From: Nostoc sp. JL34
GTDB taxonomy: Bacteria > Cyanobacteriota > Cyanobacteriia > Cyanobacteriales > Nostocaceae
Direction of reading: 5' to 3'
Length of the DNA: 54,605 bases
Assembly: GCF_017114945.1 (NCBI RefSeq)
Contig: NZ_JABXKQ010000128.1
Span: forward strand, 1-54,605
The stretch's first letter is position 1, and each line of letters starts with the position of its first letter. Below, piece by piece: positions 37,754 through 45,764 of the stretch. The translations under genes and the position numbers were made by a program. Under the pieces are notes generated by a model. That model did not search any database and had not been told where the DNA came from. It was given only the letters and a program-made list of their open reading frames with translations.

Positions 37754-38686
37754 GTGAATGTTGCAAGCTTAAATTTTCAAAGCTGGCGGGGTTATTTGGA
37801 ATTGATGCGTCCTGCTAATATTGTTACTGCTTGGGCGGATATTCTTCTTGGTTTTGCTGCTTCTGGCTCTGGAATAATTTTTACTAAATTAATTAATGGT
37901 GAAGCAAGTGTTGCCATATTAATTCCATTAACTTGGTTGTTATTGGCTACAACTGGTTTATATGGCGGCGGTATAGTTTTTAACGATGTTTTTGATGCAG
38001 AATTAGATGCAAAAGAGCGCCCAAATAGAGCAATTCCTAGTGGTCGCGTATCTAGTCAAAATGCTACTTTATTGGGGAGTATACTGTTTGCGATTGGGAT
38101 TTTAGCTGCATTTCAAGTATCATTGTTGAGTGCTGCGATCGCTATTTTTATCACTCTTTCATGCCTCCTCTATAACTCACTCGCCAAACATCATCCTTTT
38201 TTCGGCCCTTTAAATATGGGTTTGTGTCGTGGCAGTAACTTATTATTAGGCGTAAGTGCTGTACCAGAAATAATCGGAGAACGCTGGTATTTAGCGTTGA
38301 TTCCTATTCTTTATATTGCTGCTATCACTGCAATTAGTCAGGGTGAAGTTCACGGAGGTAAGAAGATTACAGGAGTACTTGCATTACTGCTAATTGCAAC
38401 AGTTTTGACAGCAGTTTTAGCTTTAGGATTATTAGAAGATTATACAGCGATCGCAGCCTTACCATTCGCTATTTTCTTAGCTATCAGAATCTTGCCTAAC
38501 TTTATCAAAGCGGCGCGCGAACCGATAGCTGAAAACATCCGAAATGCCGTGAAAATAGGCGTTTTATCTCTAATAGTCTTAGATGCAACCATTGCATCTG
38601 GTTTTGCTGGTTTGTATTACGGTTTATTAGTTCTAATCTTGTTACCCATTTCGATGAAGTTAGCAAAAGTATTTGCTGTTACTTAA
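37754..38686 (+). CDS. eboC: EboC, UbiA-like prenyltransferase family membrane protein
   Basis: This 310-residue polytopic membrane protein is a UbiA-superfamily member of the ebo cluster. The first Asp-rich motif is NDVFDAELDAKERPNRAIPSG, typical of UbiA proteins that bind prenyl diphosphate through Mg2+. The second Asp-rich motif is not canonical: the matching region reads AITAISQGEVHGGKKITG, with Gln/Glu/His where UbiA enzymes have DxxxD, so catalysis may differ. About eight or nine hydrophobic segments follow. The start is GTG at 37754, supported by GGAGG seven bases upstream. Its role is inferred from the cluster. Confidence 0.88.
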   Translation: MNVASLNFQSWRGYLELMRPANIVTAWADILLGFAASGSGIIFTKLINGEASVAILIPLTWLLLATTGLYGGGIVFNDVFDAELDAKERPNRAIPSGRVSSQNATLLGSILFAIGILAAFQVSLLSAAIAIFITLSCLLYNSLAKHHPFFGPLNMGLCRGSNLLLGVSAVPEIIGERWYLALIPILYIAAITAISQGEVHGGKKITGVLALLLIATVLTAVLALGLLEDYTAIAALPFAIFLAIRILPNFIKAAREPIAENIRNAVKIGVLSLIVLDATIASGFAGLYYGLLVLILLPISMKLAKVFAVT

Positions 38687-38725
38687 ATTTGAATGTATAC
38701 ACCCAGTAATACCATTAATCGGCTG

Positions 38726-38751
38726 TAGGGGCGCACATCTATGCGCCCCTA
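38726..38751. repeat. GC-rich hairpin between eboC and eboE
   Basis: TAGGGGCGCA and TGCGCCCCTA form a perfect 10-bp stem around a 6-base loop, 40 bases past the eboC stop. No U-tract follows. It is a common type of cyanobacterial dispersed palindrome. Confidence 0.75.
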
Positions 38752-38833
38752 ACTATGAATATCTAGCAAGTATTTTGTGAAATAGTTTAAGCCAAATAAA
38801 ACAAATTACATAAACAAGGGATAGAGCTAGAAA

Positions 38834-40057
38834 ATGAAAATTACGAACAACAATTTTCACTTAACTTATTGCAGCAATATTCATCCTGGTGAAAGTTGGC
38901 TAGAGGTTTTCACGAATTTAGAAAAGTATATTCCCGAACTCAAATCACGTTTATCGCCGACAGAACCTTTTGGTATTGGCTTGAGGTTAGCAGATGTTGC
39001 TGCAAAACAACTTTTAGAAAGTAATAATTTAGCTCAATTTAAAACTTGGCTAACTCAACAAGATTTATATGTTTTCACCTTAAACGGATTCCCTTATGGC
39101 GGATTTCATCGACAGGTGGTAAAAGACCAAGTTTATGCACCAGATTGGTCTACACAAGAACGGGTTAATTATACATTAAACTTGGCACATATTTTAGCTA
39201 GTCTATTACCCCAAGAACTTGATGGCGGAATTTCTACACTACCATTATCCTATAAACCTTGGTGGGTAAAAGACCAAGCAACTTTCGAGACTGTTTTGAA
39301 AAAGAGTTGTTTGAACATCGCATCTGTTGTTGTAGAAATGATTCGCATCTGCGAAGAAACAGGAAAGATACTCCATATTGATTTAGAACCTGAGCCTGAT
39401 GGTTTAATTGAAAACACCTCAGAAGTAATTGACTTCTATCAAAATTGTTTATTGCCAATCGGTGGTAGTTATTTATCAGAAAAATTAAATATTGAGCAGA
39501 ATTTAGCAGAGACTAAATTCCTAGAACACGTTCGCATTTGCTATGATACCTGCCATTTTTCCGTTGAATATGAGCAGCCAGCTTCTGTATTTGCACGTTT
39601 GCAATCGGCAGGAATTAAAATTGGAAAAATTCAAATCAGCGCTGCAATTAAAGTAAAAATACCTGCTGAGGTTGAGAAGCGTAGTTTGATAGTTGAGCGT
39701 TTACGTCCTTTTGCAGAATCTACCTATCTTCACCAGGTAATAGAACGTCGCAGCGATGATACACTGCATCATTATCATGACTTAATAACTGCATTACCAC
39801 ATTTAGAGCAATCTCTAGCTGAAGAATGGCGTACTCACTTCCATGTCCCAATTTTTATTCATGATTATCAAATATTGCAATCTACGCAAGATGACATTGC
39901 TACTGTTTTACAGCTACTTCAGACAAATAATGCTTGTTCACATTTAGAAATTGAAACTTACACTTGGGATGTATTGCCGTCAGAAATGAAGATAGATATG
40001 CTGACTTCTATTCAGCGTGAATATGAGTGGGTATTAAAAGAATTCGTCGCAAATTAA
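38834..40057 (+). CDS. eboE: EboE, sugar isomerase/epimerase-like TIM-barrel protein
   Basis: This 407-residue protein resembles xylose-isomerase-like TIM barrels and is the EboE component of the ebo cluster. Visible features are LTYCSNIHPGESWLEVF, FTLNGFPYGGFH, LHIDLEPEPDGLIENT, ICYDTCHFSVEYE and IKIGKIQISAAI, where acidic and His residues could hold a metal. eboF starts only 15 bases after its stop, so the two are surely co-transcribed. The reaction is unknown. Confidence 0.9.
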   Translation: MKITNNNFHLTYCSNIHPGESWLEVFTNLEKYIPELKSRLSPTEPFGIGLRLADVAAKQLLESNNLAQFKTWLTQQDLYVFTLNGFPYGGFHRQVVKDQVYAPDWSTQERVNYTLNLAHILASLLPQELDGGISTLPLSYKPWWVKDQATFETVLKKSCLNIASVVVEMIRICEETGKILHIDLEPEPDGLIENTSEVIDFYQNCLLPIGGSYLSEKLNIEQNLAETKFLEHVRICYDTCHFSVEYEQPASVFARLQSAGIKIGKIQISAAIKVKIPAEVEKRSLIVERLRPFAESTYLHQVIERRSDDTLHHYHDLITALPHLEQSLAEEWRTHFHVPIFIHDYQILQSTQDDIATVLQLLQTNNACSHLEIETYTWDVLPSEMKIDMLTSIQREYEWVLKEFVAN

Positions 40058-40072
40058 TAAGAAACTAAGTTT

Positions 40073-41446
40073 ATGAAAAAAACAGTTGTTCTAAATGTCG
40101 TGGGGTTAACGCCCAGCTTACTAGGAGAAAACACGCCGTTTTTATCTTCTTGGGCTGCTAAAGGACAGGTAGCTTCCATCAAAAAAGTGTTACCTGCTGT
40201 AACTTGTTCAGTTCAGGCTACTTATTTAACAGGAAAATTGCCTGATGAACATGGAATTGTCGCTAATGGTTGGTACTTCCGTGATGAATGTGAAGTGAAG
40301 TTTTGGCGGCAGTCTAATAAACTAGTGCAGGCTCCCAAAGTTTGGGAAATAGCTAAATCAATTGATCCAAATTTCACTTGTGCCAACCTTTTTTGGTGGT
40401 ACAACATGTACTCTACAGCAGATTATGCGATTACGCCGCGCCCAATGTATCCCGCAGATGGGAGAAAATTACCTGATATTTATACCCATCCTAGTGATGT
40501 GCGATCGCAAATTCAATCTGATTTAGGAAATTTCCCTTTGTTCGATTTCTGGGGCCCAAAAACTTCCATTAGTTCTAGCCAATGGATTGCCAATTCGGCA
40601 AAATGGATTGAGGAACGTTACAGCCCGACATTATCACTGGTTTATTTACCACATTTAGATTACTGTCTGCAAAAATTTGGTAACAATCAAACACAAATTC
40701 AAGCAGATTTGCAAGAAATTGATGCTGTTTGTGGCGATTTAATTGAATATTATCAAGCACGTAATATTCAGGTAGTTATTCTTTCTGAATATGGCATTAC
40801 GTCAGTTTCTAAAGCGGTGGATTTGAACCGCGTACTACGAGAAAACGGTTTAATAGCTATCCGAGAAGAATTAGGGCGAGAACTGCTCGATTTTGGGGCT
40901 AGCATTGCCTTTGCCGTTGCCGATCACCAAATTGCTCATGTATATGTCAACGATCCAGCGTATATCTCGAAAGTGCGATCGCTTTTAGAAGCGACTGAAG
41001 GCGTAGCGCAGGTATTGGATGAACAGGGAAAACAAGCCTACCATCTCGATCATCCTAGATCGGGTGAGTTGGTAGCGATCGCACAATCTGACGCTTGGTT
41101 TACCTATTATTATTGGCTTGATGATGCGAAAGCGCCTGATTTTGCTAGAACTGTAGATATCCACCGCAAACCTGGTTACGATCCTGTAGAACTGTTCCTC
41201 GATCCGCAAATAAAATTTCCTCAAGGAAAAATTGCTCTCAAGTTACTTAAGAAACAACTAGGTTTTCGCTACTTAATGGATGTGATCCCTCTGGATGCTT
41301 CCCTGGTGCGTGGCTCTCACGGTAATATCACCACTTCTCCAGATGAAGGGCCTCTATTTATCACTCATCAAACTCACCTAGTTAATAAACATCAAATTGA
41401 GCCGACAGATGTTTGCTCGTTGATTCTCAAACATTTAAATACCTGA
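40073..41446 (+). CDS. eboF: EboF, alkaline-phosphatase-superfamily (nucleotide pyrophosphatase-like) protein
   Basis: This 457-residue protein belongs to the type I phosphodiesterase/nucleotide pyrophosphatase branch of the alkaline phosphatase superfamily. The nucleophile region is VLPAVTCSVQATYLTGKLPDEHGI, with a Thr in the usual metal-bound position; other metal ligands are in LPHLDYCLQKFG, ILSEYGIT and LVRGSHGNITT. No signal peptide is seen, so activity is cytoplasmic unless the N-terminus is atypical. It ends the plus-strand ebo run, and a palindromic repeat follows the stop. Confidence 0.9.
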   Translation: MKKTVVLNVVGLTPSLLGENTPFLSSWAAKGQVASIKKVLPAVTCSVQATYLTGKLPDEHGIVANGWYFRDECEVKFWRQSNKLVQAPKVWEIAKSIDPNFTCANLFWWYNMYSTADYAITPRPMYPADGRKLPDIYTHPSDVRSQIQSDLGNFPLFDFWGPKTSISSSQWIANSAKWIEERYSPTLSLVYLPHLDYCLQKFGNNQTQIQADLQEIDAVCGDLIEYYQARNIQVVILSEYGITSVSKAVDLNRVLRENGLIAIREELGRELLDFGASIAFAVADHQIAHVYVNDPAYISKVRSLLEATEGVAQVLDEQGKQAYHLDHPRSGELVAIAQSDAWFTYYYWLDDAKAPDFARTVDIHRKPGYDPVELFLDPQIKFPQGKIALKLLKKQLGFRYLMDVIPLDASLVRGSHGNITTSPDEGPLFITHQTHLVNKHQIEPTDVCSLILKHLNT

Positions 41447-41452
41447 AAGGCA

Positions 41453-41478
41453 GTATAGAGCCGATATATCGTCTCTAC
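41453..41478. repeat. Imperfect palindrome after eboF
   Basis: GTATAGAGCCGATATA to TCGTCTCTAC is an imperfect 26-base palindrome seven bases after the eboF stop, related to the repeats flanking eboB. It may stabilise or end the ebo transcript. Confidence 0.65.
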
Positions 41479-41652
41479 ATCTTACCAAAATACAAAAAAA
41501 TTCCTTGTAATTCATAATCATATCGAGTATGTTTTATATATAAAGTCGTTATGACTATGAATTAGATTGTTGTATCAGTAGGCATCCGTCAATCTACTGA
41601 CTAAAATGTACTGTGGGCAATCTGAGTAACTTAATGGAGAGCTTCTTTACCC

Positions 41653-43146
41653 ATGACTGAACACCAAAAATTGACAACTGCTGACGGTATTCCAGTTAGC
41701 GATAATCAGAACTCACTCACGGCTGGAGCGCGTGGCCCTGTATTAATCCAGGATTTCCACCTGATAGAAAAGCTGGCTCATTTCAACAGAGAACGTATTC
41801 CTGAAAGAGTTGTCCACGCTAAAGGTGCGGCGGCTCACGGTACTTTGACTATTACCAATGACATTACCCGCTACAGTAAAGCCAAACTTTTTTCTGAAAT
41901 TGGTAAGAAAACGGAACTTCTCTTGCGTTTCTCTACAGTCGGAGGAGAAAAAGGTTCAGCAGATGCCGAGCGCGACCCTAGAGGTTTTTCCCTCAAGTTT
42001 TATACTGAGGAGGGCAACTGGGATCTTGTAGGTAACAATACCCCTATTTTCTTCATCCGCGACCCTTTGAAGTTTCCTGATTTTATCCATACCCAAAAGC
42101 GTAATCCCCAAACCAATTGCAAAGACCAGAATGCAAAGTGGGATTTTTGGTCACTCAGTCCAGAATCGCTTCACCAAGTGACGATCCTGTTTTCAGATCG
42201 GGGAGTTCCCAAAACCCATCGCCACATGGACGGCTTTGGTAGCCATACTTTCAGCTTAATTAATGCTGAAGGCGATCGCGTTTGGTGTAAATTTCACTTT
42301 AAGACTCTGCAAGGGCATCAAACCTTGACAGAGGAAGAATCGGCTAAGATTAAGGGCGAAGATCCCGATCATGCGACTCACGATTTGTTTGAAGCGATCG
42401 CTCAAGGTGACTATCCTAAGTGGCGGATGTGTATTCAGGTGATGACCGAGGAGCAAGCGGAAAAACATCCTGATAATCCTTTTGACTTGACCAAAGTTTG
42501 GAAACAAGGAGAATATCCTTTAATTGAAGTCGGGATATTAGAGTTAAATCGTAACCCTGAGAATTATTTCGCCGAAGTTGAGCAAGCCGCTTTTAGCCCT
42601 AGTGCGGTGGTTCCTGGCATTAGTTTCTCTCCAGACAAAATGCTGCAAGCTCGAATTTTTTCTTACCCAGATGCTCAACGGTATCGCTTGGGTGGTAACT
42701 ATCAGCAACTACCCGTTAACCAGCCCAAATGTCCAGTGATGTATTATCAGCGAGATGGCTTTATGGCATCGGGGAACAACGGCGGTAGCGTTCCTAACTA
42801 TGAACCGAATAGTGCTGAGGGTACGCCCAAAGAAAATCCAGCTTATGCAGAACCACCTAATCATTTAGGCGATGTCACAGTCGATCGTTACAGTCATCGT
42901 GAAGGAAACGACGATTATACGCAAGCAGGTAATCTGTATCGCTTACTAACTCCTGAACAGCAAGAGCGTCTGGCAAAAAATATTGTCGGTAGTCTTTCTC
43001 AAGCAAGGGAAGACATCCAAATGCGCCAACTTTGCCACTTCTTCCGGGCAGATGTTTCTTATGGTCGTCGTGTAGCTGAAGGATTGGGCATTTCAATCGA
43101 TCCCTCAATGCTGGGTGCTACTGCTCAACCTGTAGGTAACTGGTAA
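41653..43146 (+). CDS. Monofunctional haem catalase
   Basis: This 497-residue protein converts hydrogen peroxide to water and oxygen. It is a small-subunit catalase by length. Key residues are His55 in ERVVHAKGAAAHG, Asn in LVGNNTPIFFIRDPLKFPDF, the family motif RFSTVGGEKGSADAERDPRG and the haem-ligand Tyr in RIFSYPDAQRYRLGGN. Many Nostoc strains rely on manganese catalases or peroxidases, so a haem catalase is of note. The 206-base upstream region contains AT-rich promoter-like sequence near 41520-41550 but no clear regulator site. Confidence 0.95.
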   Translation: MTEHQKLTTADGIPVSDNQNSLTAGARGPVLIQDFHLIEKLAHFNRERIPERVVHAKGAAAHGTLTITNDITRYSKAKLFSEIGKKTELLLRFSTVGGEKGSADAERDPRGFSLKFYTEEGNWDLVGNNTPIFFIRDPLKFPDFIHTQKRNPQTNCKDQNAKWDFWSLSPESLHQVTILFSDRGVPKTHRHMDGFGSHTFSLINAEGDRVWCKFHFKTLQGHQTLTEEESAKIKGEDPDHATHDLFEAIAQGDYPKWRMCIQVMTEEQAEKHPDNPFDLTKVWKQGEYPLIEVGILELNRNPENYFAEVEQAAFSPSAVVPGISFSPDKMLQARIFSYPDAQRYRLGGNYQQLPVNQPKCPVMYYQRDGFMASGNNGGSVPNYEPNSAEGTPKENPAYAEPPNHLGDVTVDRYSHREGNDDYTQAGNLYRLLTPEQQERLAKNIVGSLSQAREDIQMRQLCHFFRADVSYGRRVAEGLGISIDPSMLGATAQPVGNW

Positions 43147-43169
43147 GCCTTATCCAATTTTGTGGGGTG

Positions 43170-43417
43170 GGCATCTTGCCATAGGTGTCAAGTTAAGCTC
43201 AAACTTCCTATATCAATAAGCATTTATGCTTAACAATTTGGTTTGAAAGGGACAAAAAACGAACTTTTTCAGGGACTATTAATGCTTTGTTTATTAGCAT
43301 CACTCCCAGCTTGCGTATAAAAGTCAGAAAAAAGTTCACCTTTATACTTCGTTCCTAACAAAACCTATCGTTGACAAATGGGTTTTAACCTTAAGTTGAC
43401 ACTAATGGCATCTTGCC
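43170..43417. mobile_element. MITE inserted in a dispersed repeat, with 11-bp target duplication
   Basis: A 226-bp element (43181-43406) has 17-bp terminal inverted repeats, ATAGGTGTCAAGTTAAG on the left and the complement of ATTAGTGTCAACTTAAG on the right (three mismatches). It is flanked by perfect direct repeats GGCATCTTGCC at 43170-43180 and 43407-43417. Removing the element and one repeat restores GGTGGGCATCTTGCCCGCC, a palindromic repeat pattern known in Nostoc genomes. There is no ORF inside; a small hairpin AAGCATTTATGCTT lies near 43218. The transposase family is not identified. Confidence 0.8.
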
Positions 43418-43471
43418 CGCCCTAAAGCAAATTCATTTGATTAACTTACAAAATCAATTGAGGTAATTAAC

Positions 43472-43702
43472 ATGAAATTAACAGCAACAGAAAAAGGCTT
43501 ATTAATCCCTAAAGAACTATTAGGAGAAAACCAAGAGTTTGAAATTATTCAAGAAAATGGAAAAATTATTATTACTAGTATTAAACAAACATCTTCTATT
43601 TGGGATTTAGGTTCAAATCCTATGGAATGTGATGTAAAAGATGGTGCAATTAACCACGATCGTTATCTCTATAACCCGTTAACGGAAATAAAAGCCTCGT
43701 GA
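43472..43702 (+). CDS. Orphan antitoxin-like protein
   Basis: This 76-residue protein resembles small antitoxins that precede PIN-domain toxin genes in cyanobacteria: an AbrB/SpoVT-like N-terminal strand region (LTATEKGLLIPKELL, FEIIQENGKIIITS) and a C-terminal segment SIWDLGSNPMECDVKDGAINHD that would contact the toxin. No PIN-type toxin follows. The last seven codons (LTEIKAS) are the first unit of the 21-bp tandem array, so its C-terminus merges with the minisatellite. GAGG upstream of the ATG supports the start. Confidence 0.75.
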   Translation: MKLTATEKGLLIPKELLGENQEFEIIQENGKIIITSIKQTSSIWDLGSNPMECDVKDGAINHDRYLYNPLTEIKAS

Positions 43703-43972
43703 ACGAAGCTAAAATACTCGTGAACGGAGATAAAATACTCGTTAACGGAGCTAAAATACTCGTTGACGGAGATAAAATACTCGTTAACGGAGCTAAAATA
43801 CTCGTTAACGGAGCTAAAATACTCGTTGACGGAGATAAAAGCCTCGTTAACGGAGCTAAAATACTCGTTGACGGAGATAAAATACTCGTTGACGGAGATA
43901 AAAGCCTCGTTGACGGAGATAAAAGCCTCGTTGACGGAGCTAAAATACTCGTTCACGGAGTTCAGAGACTCA
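43679..43972 (+). repeat. 21-bp minisatellite, 14 units, in-frame with the antitoxin
   Basis: Fourteen 21-base units without any indel, consensus TTAACGGAGATAAAATACTC plus G, begin inside the last codons of the antitoxin. In the antitoxin frame they read LTEIKYS or LTELKYS. Units 2 and 3 begin with TGA in place of TTA or TTG and so stop the antitoxin; from unit 4 on the frame is open to 43984. The +1 frame (LVNGAKI) and one minus frame (NEYFSSV) are also open. Variation is concentrated at three positions of the unit. Confidence 0.92.
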
Positions 43973-44177
43973 TTAACTAGATAAACAAAAATATTTACAG
44001 CTATTGCGATCGCACTCTTCGCAAAGCATATCGTAGAGAAGTAGTTTTAGGTTGTGCGATCGCATTATTTTGCTTCACTGCATTTGCAATGACATTGTGT
44101 AATTAATTATGTTGCCTACTTATTAGACTAGGATTTGAATCCCAGACAGGTAATGCAACGGATACAGATTACCTAAA

Positions 44178-45764
44178 TTACTGAAACCAACGGGAGACAA
44201 AAGCAACCATTCTCCTGAACCAAGGCTGACGATTCCGCCGCAAGTCTTGCCGAATTTCGCCAATGCTTATTGTAGAGGTATGATTTGCTGCCAACCGTTG
44301 TTCAGCGATCGCCAAAGCTTGGATGTACAAAGGTTCTGCATCACTATACCTTCCCTGTGATTTGTAGAGTAATGCCAAATTGTTCAGACTAGTTGCCACA
44401 GAAGGGTGTTCATCCCCCAGCAGGCGTTTTTTCATCGTCAAAGCTTGGATGTACAAAGGTTCAGCTTCACTGTATCTTCCCTGTGAATCGTAGAGTGCTG
44501 CCAAATTGTTCAGGCTAATTGCCACAGAGGGGTGTTCATCCCCAAGCAGGCGTTTTGTCATCTCCAAAGCTTGGATATACAAAGGTTCGGCATCACTATA
44601 CCTTCCCTGTGAACGGTAAAGTTCTGCCAAATTGTTCAGGCTAGTTGCCACAGAAGGGTGTTCATCTCCCAGAAAATGTTTTCTCATCGTCAAAGCTTGG
44701 ATGTACAAAGGTTCAGCTTCACTGTATCTTCCCTGTGAATCGTAGAGTGCTGCCAAATTGTTCAGGCTAATTGCCACAGAGGGGTGTTCATCCCCAAGCA
44801 GGCGTTTTGTCATCTCCAAAGCTTGGATGTACAAAGGTTCGGCATCATTGTACCTTTCCTCTGAATAGTAGAGTGCTGCCAAATTATTCAGGCAAGTTGC
44901 CACAGAGGGGTGTTCATCCCCAAGCAGGCGTTTTGTCATCTCCAAAGCTTGGATATACAAAGGTTCGGCATCACTATACCTTCCCTGTGAACGGTAAAGT
45001 TCTGCCAAATTGTTCAGGCTAGTTGCCACAGAGGGGTGTTCATCCCCCAGCATACGTTTTGTCATCTCCAAAGCTTGGATATACAAAGGTTCGGCATCAC
45101 TGTACCTTCCCTGTGAATCGTAGAGTAATGCCAAATTGTTCAGACTAGTTGCCACAGAGGGGTGTTCATCCTCAAAACGTTTTCTAGCAGCTGATAAACT
45201 TTGTTCGTACCAAGGTAAGGCTTGTGCGTAGCCTCCCTGACTTTGGTAAAATCTACCCAAGCCCAAAAAAGGTGAGATTAAATCATCATCGCTTAACCAA
45301 GCTTGGTAAACTGTGGCAGTTTCTCCAAGGTGAGGGATAGCCAGGGTTGCTTCAGCAAATTCTATCAATGTAGGTGTCTGAGGAATACTTCGCGCTACGG
45401 CTACCATCGCTTGACAAAAGCCGCGCTTGAGTTCATTAGCTTCAGTTAACTCTTCTAACTTCTGCCGCAATAATTCCTGAATGCGATCATGAACTTGGTA
45501 GGTGTCCTCTGCCAATTCTTGCAGCAAATAACGCTCAACTAAAACGGTGCAGTTAGCTTTAAAGTCAAATTCCAAATGGCTAGCACTTGCTGTTGATTCT
45601 ACCAAAGACCAAGGAATAGGAGCCAAGGCAAATAAACTCAACAGACAAGCCAATTTTTGCGCCTCTGGTTCCAAGTTTTGCCAATTCAACTCAAAAGCTA
45701 CTGCTACACCAGACTCGCCTGCTGATGCTTGCTTTTCTAGCTGTGCGAGAATGTCTGCTAGCAT
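44178..45764 (-). CDS. C-terminal part of caspase/NB-ARC/TPR protein (TPR array)
   Basis: This frame encodes the end of an NB-ARC winged-helix region (MLADILAQLEKQ, then ELNWQNLEPEAQKLACLLSLF) and eight kinesin-light-chain-type TPR units of 42 residues (pattern YSDAEPLYIQALEMTKR, GDEHPSVATSLNNLAxLY), closing with a basic, aromatic tail. It is almost certainly the continuation of the gene at 45758-47218: the frames overlap, and one extra G in the run at 45773-45775 would join them as REPGESIMLADILAQ, giving 1013 residues. The open frame extends to 45839, but the ATG at 45762-45764 is the first plausible separate start. If the shift is real the TPR sensor is cut from the effector. Confidence 0.85.
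   Translation of the reverse strand: MLADILAQLEKQASAGESGVAVAFELNWQNLEPEAQKLACLLSLFALAPIPWSLVESTASASHLEFDFKANCTVLVERYLLQELAEDTYQVHDRIQELLRQKLEELTEANELKRGFCQAMVAVARSIPQTPTLIEFAEATLAIPHLGETATVYQAWLSDDDLISPFLGLGRFYQSQGGYAQALPWYEQSLSAARKRFEDEHPSVATSLNNLALLYDSQGRYSDAEPLYIQALEMTKRMLGDEHPSVATSLNNLAELYRSQGRYSDAEPLYIQALEMTKRLLGDEHPSVATCLNNLAALYYSEERYNDAEPLYIQALEMTKRLLGDEHPSVAISLNNLAALYDSQGRYSEAEPLYIQALTMRKHFLGDEHPSVATSLNNLAELYRSQGRYSDAEPLYIQALEMTKRLLGDEHPSVAISLNNLAALYDSQGRYSEAEPLYIQALTMKKRLLGDEHPSVATSLNNLALLYKSQGRYSDAEPLYIQALAIAEQRLAANHTSTISIGEIRQDLRRNRQPWFRRMVAFVSRWFQ
44310..45195 (-). repeat. 126-bp tandem repeats encoding TPR units
   Basis: A GTACAAAGGTTC-type marker recurs at 126-base steps (about 44325, 44451, 44577, 44703, 44829, 44955 and 45081). 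Seven near-identical units and one diverged unit encode 42-residue TPRs. Several units are almost identical at DNA level. Confidence 0.85.

Noticed and set aside
43699..43980. 93-codon GTG-started ORF in the minisatellite (LVNGAKI frame) and the 95-codon minus-strand ORF (NEYFSSV frame)
   Set aside because: Both are by-products of a stop-free 21-bp unit. I saw no ribosome site or upstream gene context, so they are reported under the repeat and not as genes.
44771..45022. Plus-strand ORF opposite the TPR array
   Set aside because: It is an antisense shadow of the 126-bp repeats.
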